Source: Actinomadura sp. GC306
GTDB taxonomy: Bacteria > Actinomycetota > Actinomycetes > Streptosporangiales > Streptosporangiaceae
Assembly (NCBI RefSeq): GCF_004348665.1
Contig: NZ_SMKM01000033.1
Location: 1 to 35,071 of the forward strand
Direction: 5' to 3'
DNA: 35,071 nt
A program made the translations under genes and the position numbers. Positions 34,322 through 35,071 of this stretch are shown one piece after another (positions within the stretch are counted from its first letter, which is position 1; every line of letters begins with the position of its first letter). The notes beneath the pieces were generated by a model, which had not been told where the DNA came from, ran no database searches, and saw nothing but the letters and a program-made list of their open reading frames with translations.

Positions 34322-35071
34322 TTACTTTCTCGCCTGCACGACGGCGTCGTAGACGACACGCTTGGGGACGGCGTTCTCCTTGGCGACGTCCACGATCGCC
34401 TGCTTGCGGGGCGTCCCGGCGTCCACCCGGGCGGCGACGGCGGCCGCGAGGTCGGCCGGGTCCGTGAGCCCTTCCGGCTCCGGCGCTCCGCCGACCACCA
34501 GCGTGATCTCGCCGCGCACACCCTCGTCGGCCCACGCGGCGAGTTCGCCGAGCGTCCCGCGGCGGACCTCCTCGTAGGTCTTGGTCAGCTCCCGGCAGAC
34601 GGCAGCGGGCCGATCCGCTCCGAACACGTCCGCCATTTCGGCAAGCGTGCCGGCGAGCCGCCGCGGCGATTCGAAGAAGACGAGCGTCCGCGGCTCACTC
34701 GCCAGCGCGGCCAGCCGCCGCGCCCGCTCCCCGGTCTTACGCGGCGGGAACCCCTCGAAGCAGAACCGATCCGTGGGCAACCCGGACACCGCCAGAGCCG
34801 CGGTCACCGCGGAAGGCCCCGGCAGCACCGAGACCGGCACCCCCTCGGCGACGGCCGCCCGCACCAGCCGATACCCCGGATCCGACACGCCCGGCATCCC
34901 CGCATCGGTGATCACCAGAACATCGCGCCCGCCCAGCAACTCCCCCAGCAGCTCCTCGGCCCGAGCCTTCTCGTTCTGCTCGTAATAGGAGACGACCCGC
35001 CCGGAAAGCTCCACCCCGAGCTCCCCGGCCAACCGCCGCAACCGCCGAGTGTCCTCGGCCGCAACGACGGC
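34322..35071 (-). CDS. rsmI: 16S rRNA C1402 2'-O-methyltransferase, N-terminus outside window
   Basis: 249 residues are present; the open frame runs off the window edge, so about 30-35 N-terminal residues are missing. RsmI methylates the ribose of C1402 in the 30S P-site. The tetrapyrrole-methylase fold motifs are clear: AAEDTRRLRRL at the edge, SYYEQNE, DVLVITDAGMPGVSDPGYRLVRAA, VLPGPSAVTAALAVSGLP, FEGFPPRK, FFESPRRL and CRELTKTYEEVRRG. The ATG at 35041 is internal and not the true start. In mycobacteria rsmI also lies near a GT-C protein mannosyltransferase and metG. Confidence 0.96.
   Translation of the reverse strand, partial: AVVAAEDTRRLRRLAGELGVELSGRVVSYYEQNEKARAEELLGELLGGRDVLVITDAGMPGVSDPGYRLVRAAVAEGVPVSVLPGPSAVTAALAVSGLPTDRFCFEGFPPRKTGERARRLAALASEPRTLVFFESPRRLAGTLAEMADVFGADRPAAVCRELTKTYEEVRRGTLGELAAWADEGVRGEITLVVGGAPEPEGLTDPADLAAAVAARVDAGTPRKQAIVDVAKENAVPKRVVYDAVVQARK

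Overview
The window is high-GC (about 70% or more) actinobacterial chromosome. GTG starts are frequent, there are several leaderless-type starts, and the gene order rsmI ... metG-tatD-rpf-rsmA-ispE and pth-rplY-prs-glmU-tRNA-Gln-(tetR) is the conserved neighbourhood of mycobacteria and streptomycetes. The accessory genes and the GCTCGCTGCGCTCGC-type intergenic repeat suggest a filamentous actinomycete, perhaps Streptosporangiales/Thermomonosporaceae. That family-level placement is inference from general impression only. No phage, transposase, CRISPR array or rRNA was seen.

Layout. (1) 1-6648, all minus: a secreted protein cut by the window edge, a family 2 glycosyltransferase, a sulfate-activation operon (cysQ, cysD, cysN) and a polyprenyl-phosphate sugar-1-phosphate transferase; together these look like one side of an envelope or extracellular glycan locus with a sulfur-activation module. 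(2) 6902-11622, all minus: housekeeping core pth, rplY, prs, glmU and tRNA-Gln(UUG). rplY and pth are separated by a perfect 16-bp hairpin, and rplY and prs by a 659-bp spacer full of related repeats. (3) 11917-13735, plus: acyl desaturase and TetR regulator with a perfect 20-bp palindrome upstream. (4) 14016-15496, plus: patatin-like hydrolase and MarR/UrtR-like regulator with three copies of a 14-bp operator-like palindrome. (5) 15501-22957, minus: amidase, Uup-type ABC-F ATPase, two overlapping small membrane proteins, ispE, a GH26-like lipoprotein, rsmA and a short RpfB-like lipoprotein. (6) 23098-24084, plus: a two-TM protein of unknown function lying between rpf and tatD. (7) 24093-26716, minus: tatD and metG (4-base overlap). 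(8) 26833-33928: three large GT-C-like polytopic membrane proteins and a membrane-anchored polyprenyl-phosphate-sugar synthase-like GT2, probably a lipid-linked sugar transfer group. (9) 33936-35071, minus: a zinc-ribbon protein and rsmI, whose N-terminus lies outside the window.

How the parts fit: the core genes serve translation (metG, rsmA, rsmI, rplY, pth, tRNA-Gln), nucleotide and envelope precursors (prs, glmU, ispE for isoprenoid/polyprenyl carriers) and wall remodelling (rpf). The flanking accessory genes mostly act on envelope glycans and lipids and would use those UDP-GlcNAc and polyprenyl-phosphate products. I did not find a clearly new multi-gene system. The most notable leads are the MarR operator set around the patatin gene, the sulfate-activation genes embedded among glycan genes, the GT-C/PPM-like cluster, and the number of tandem repeats, which are in frame where they lie inside coding sequence.
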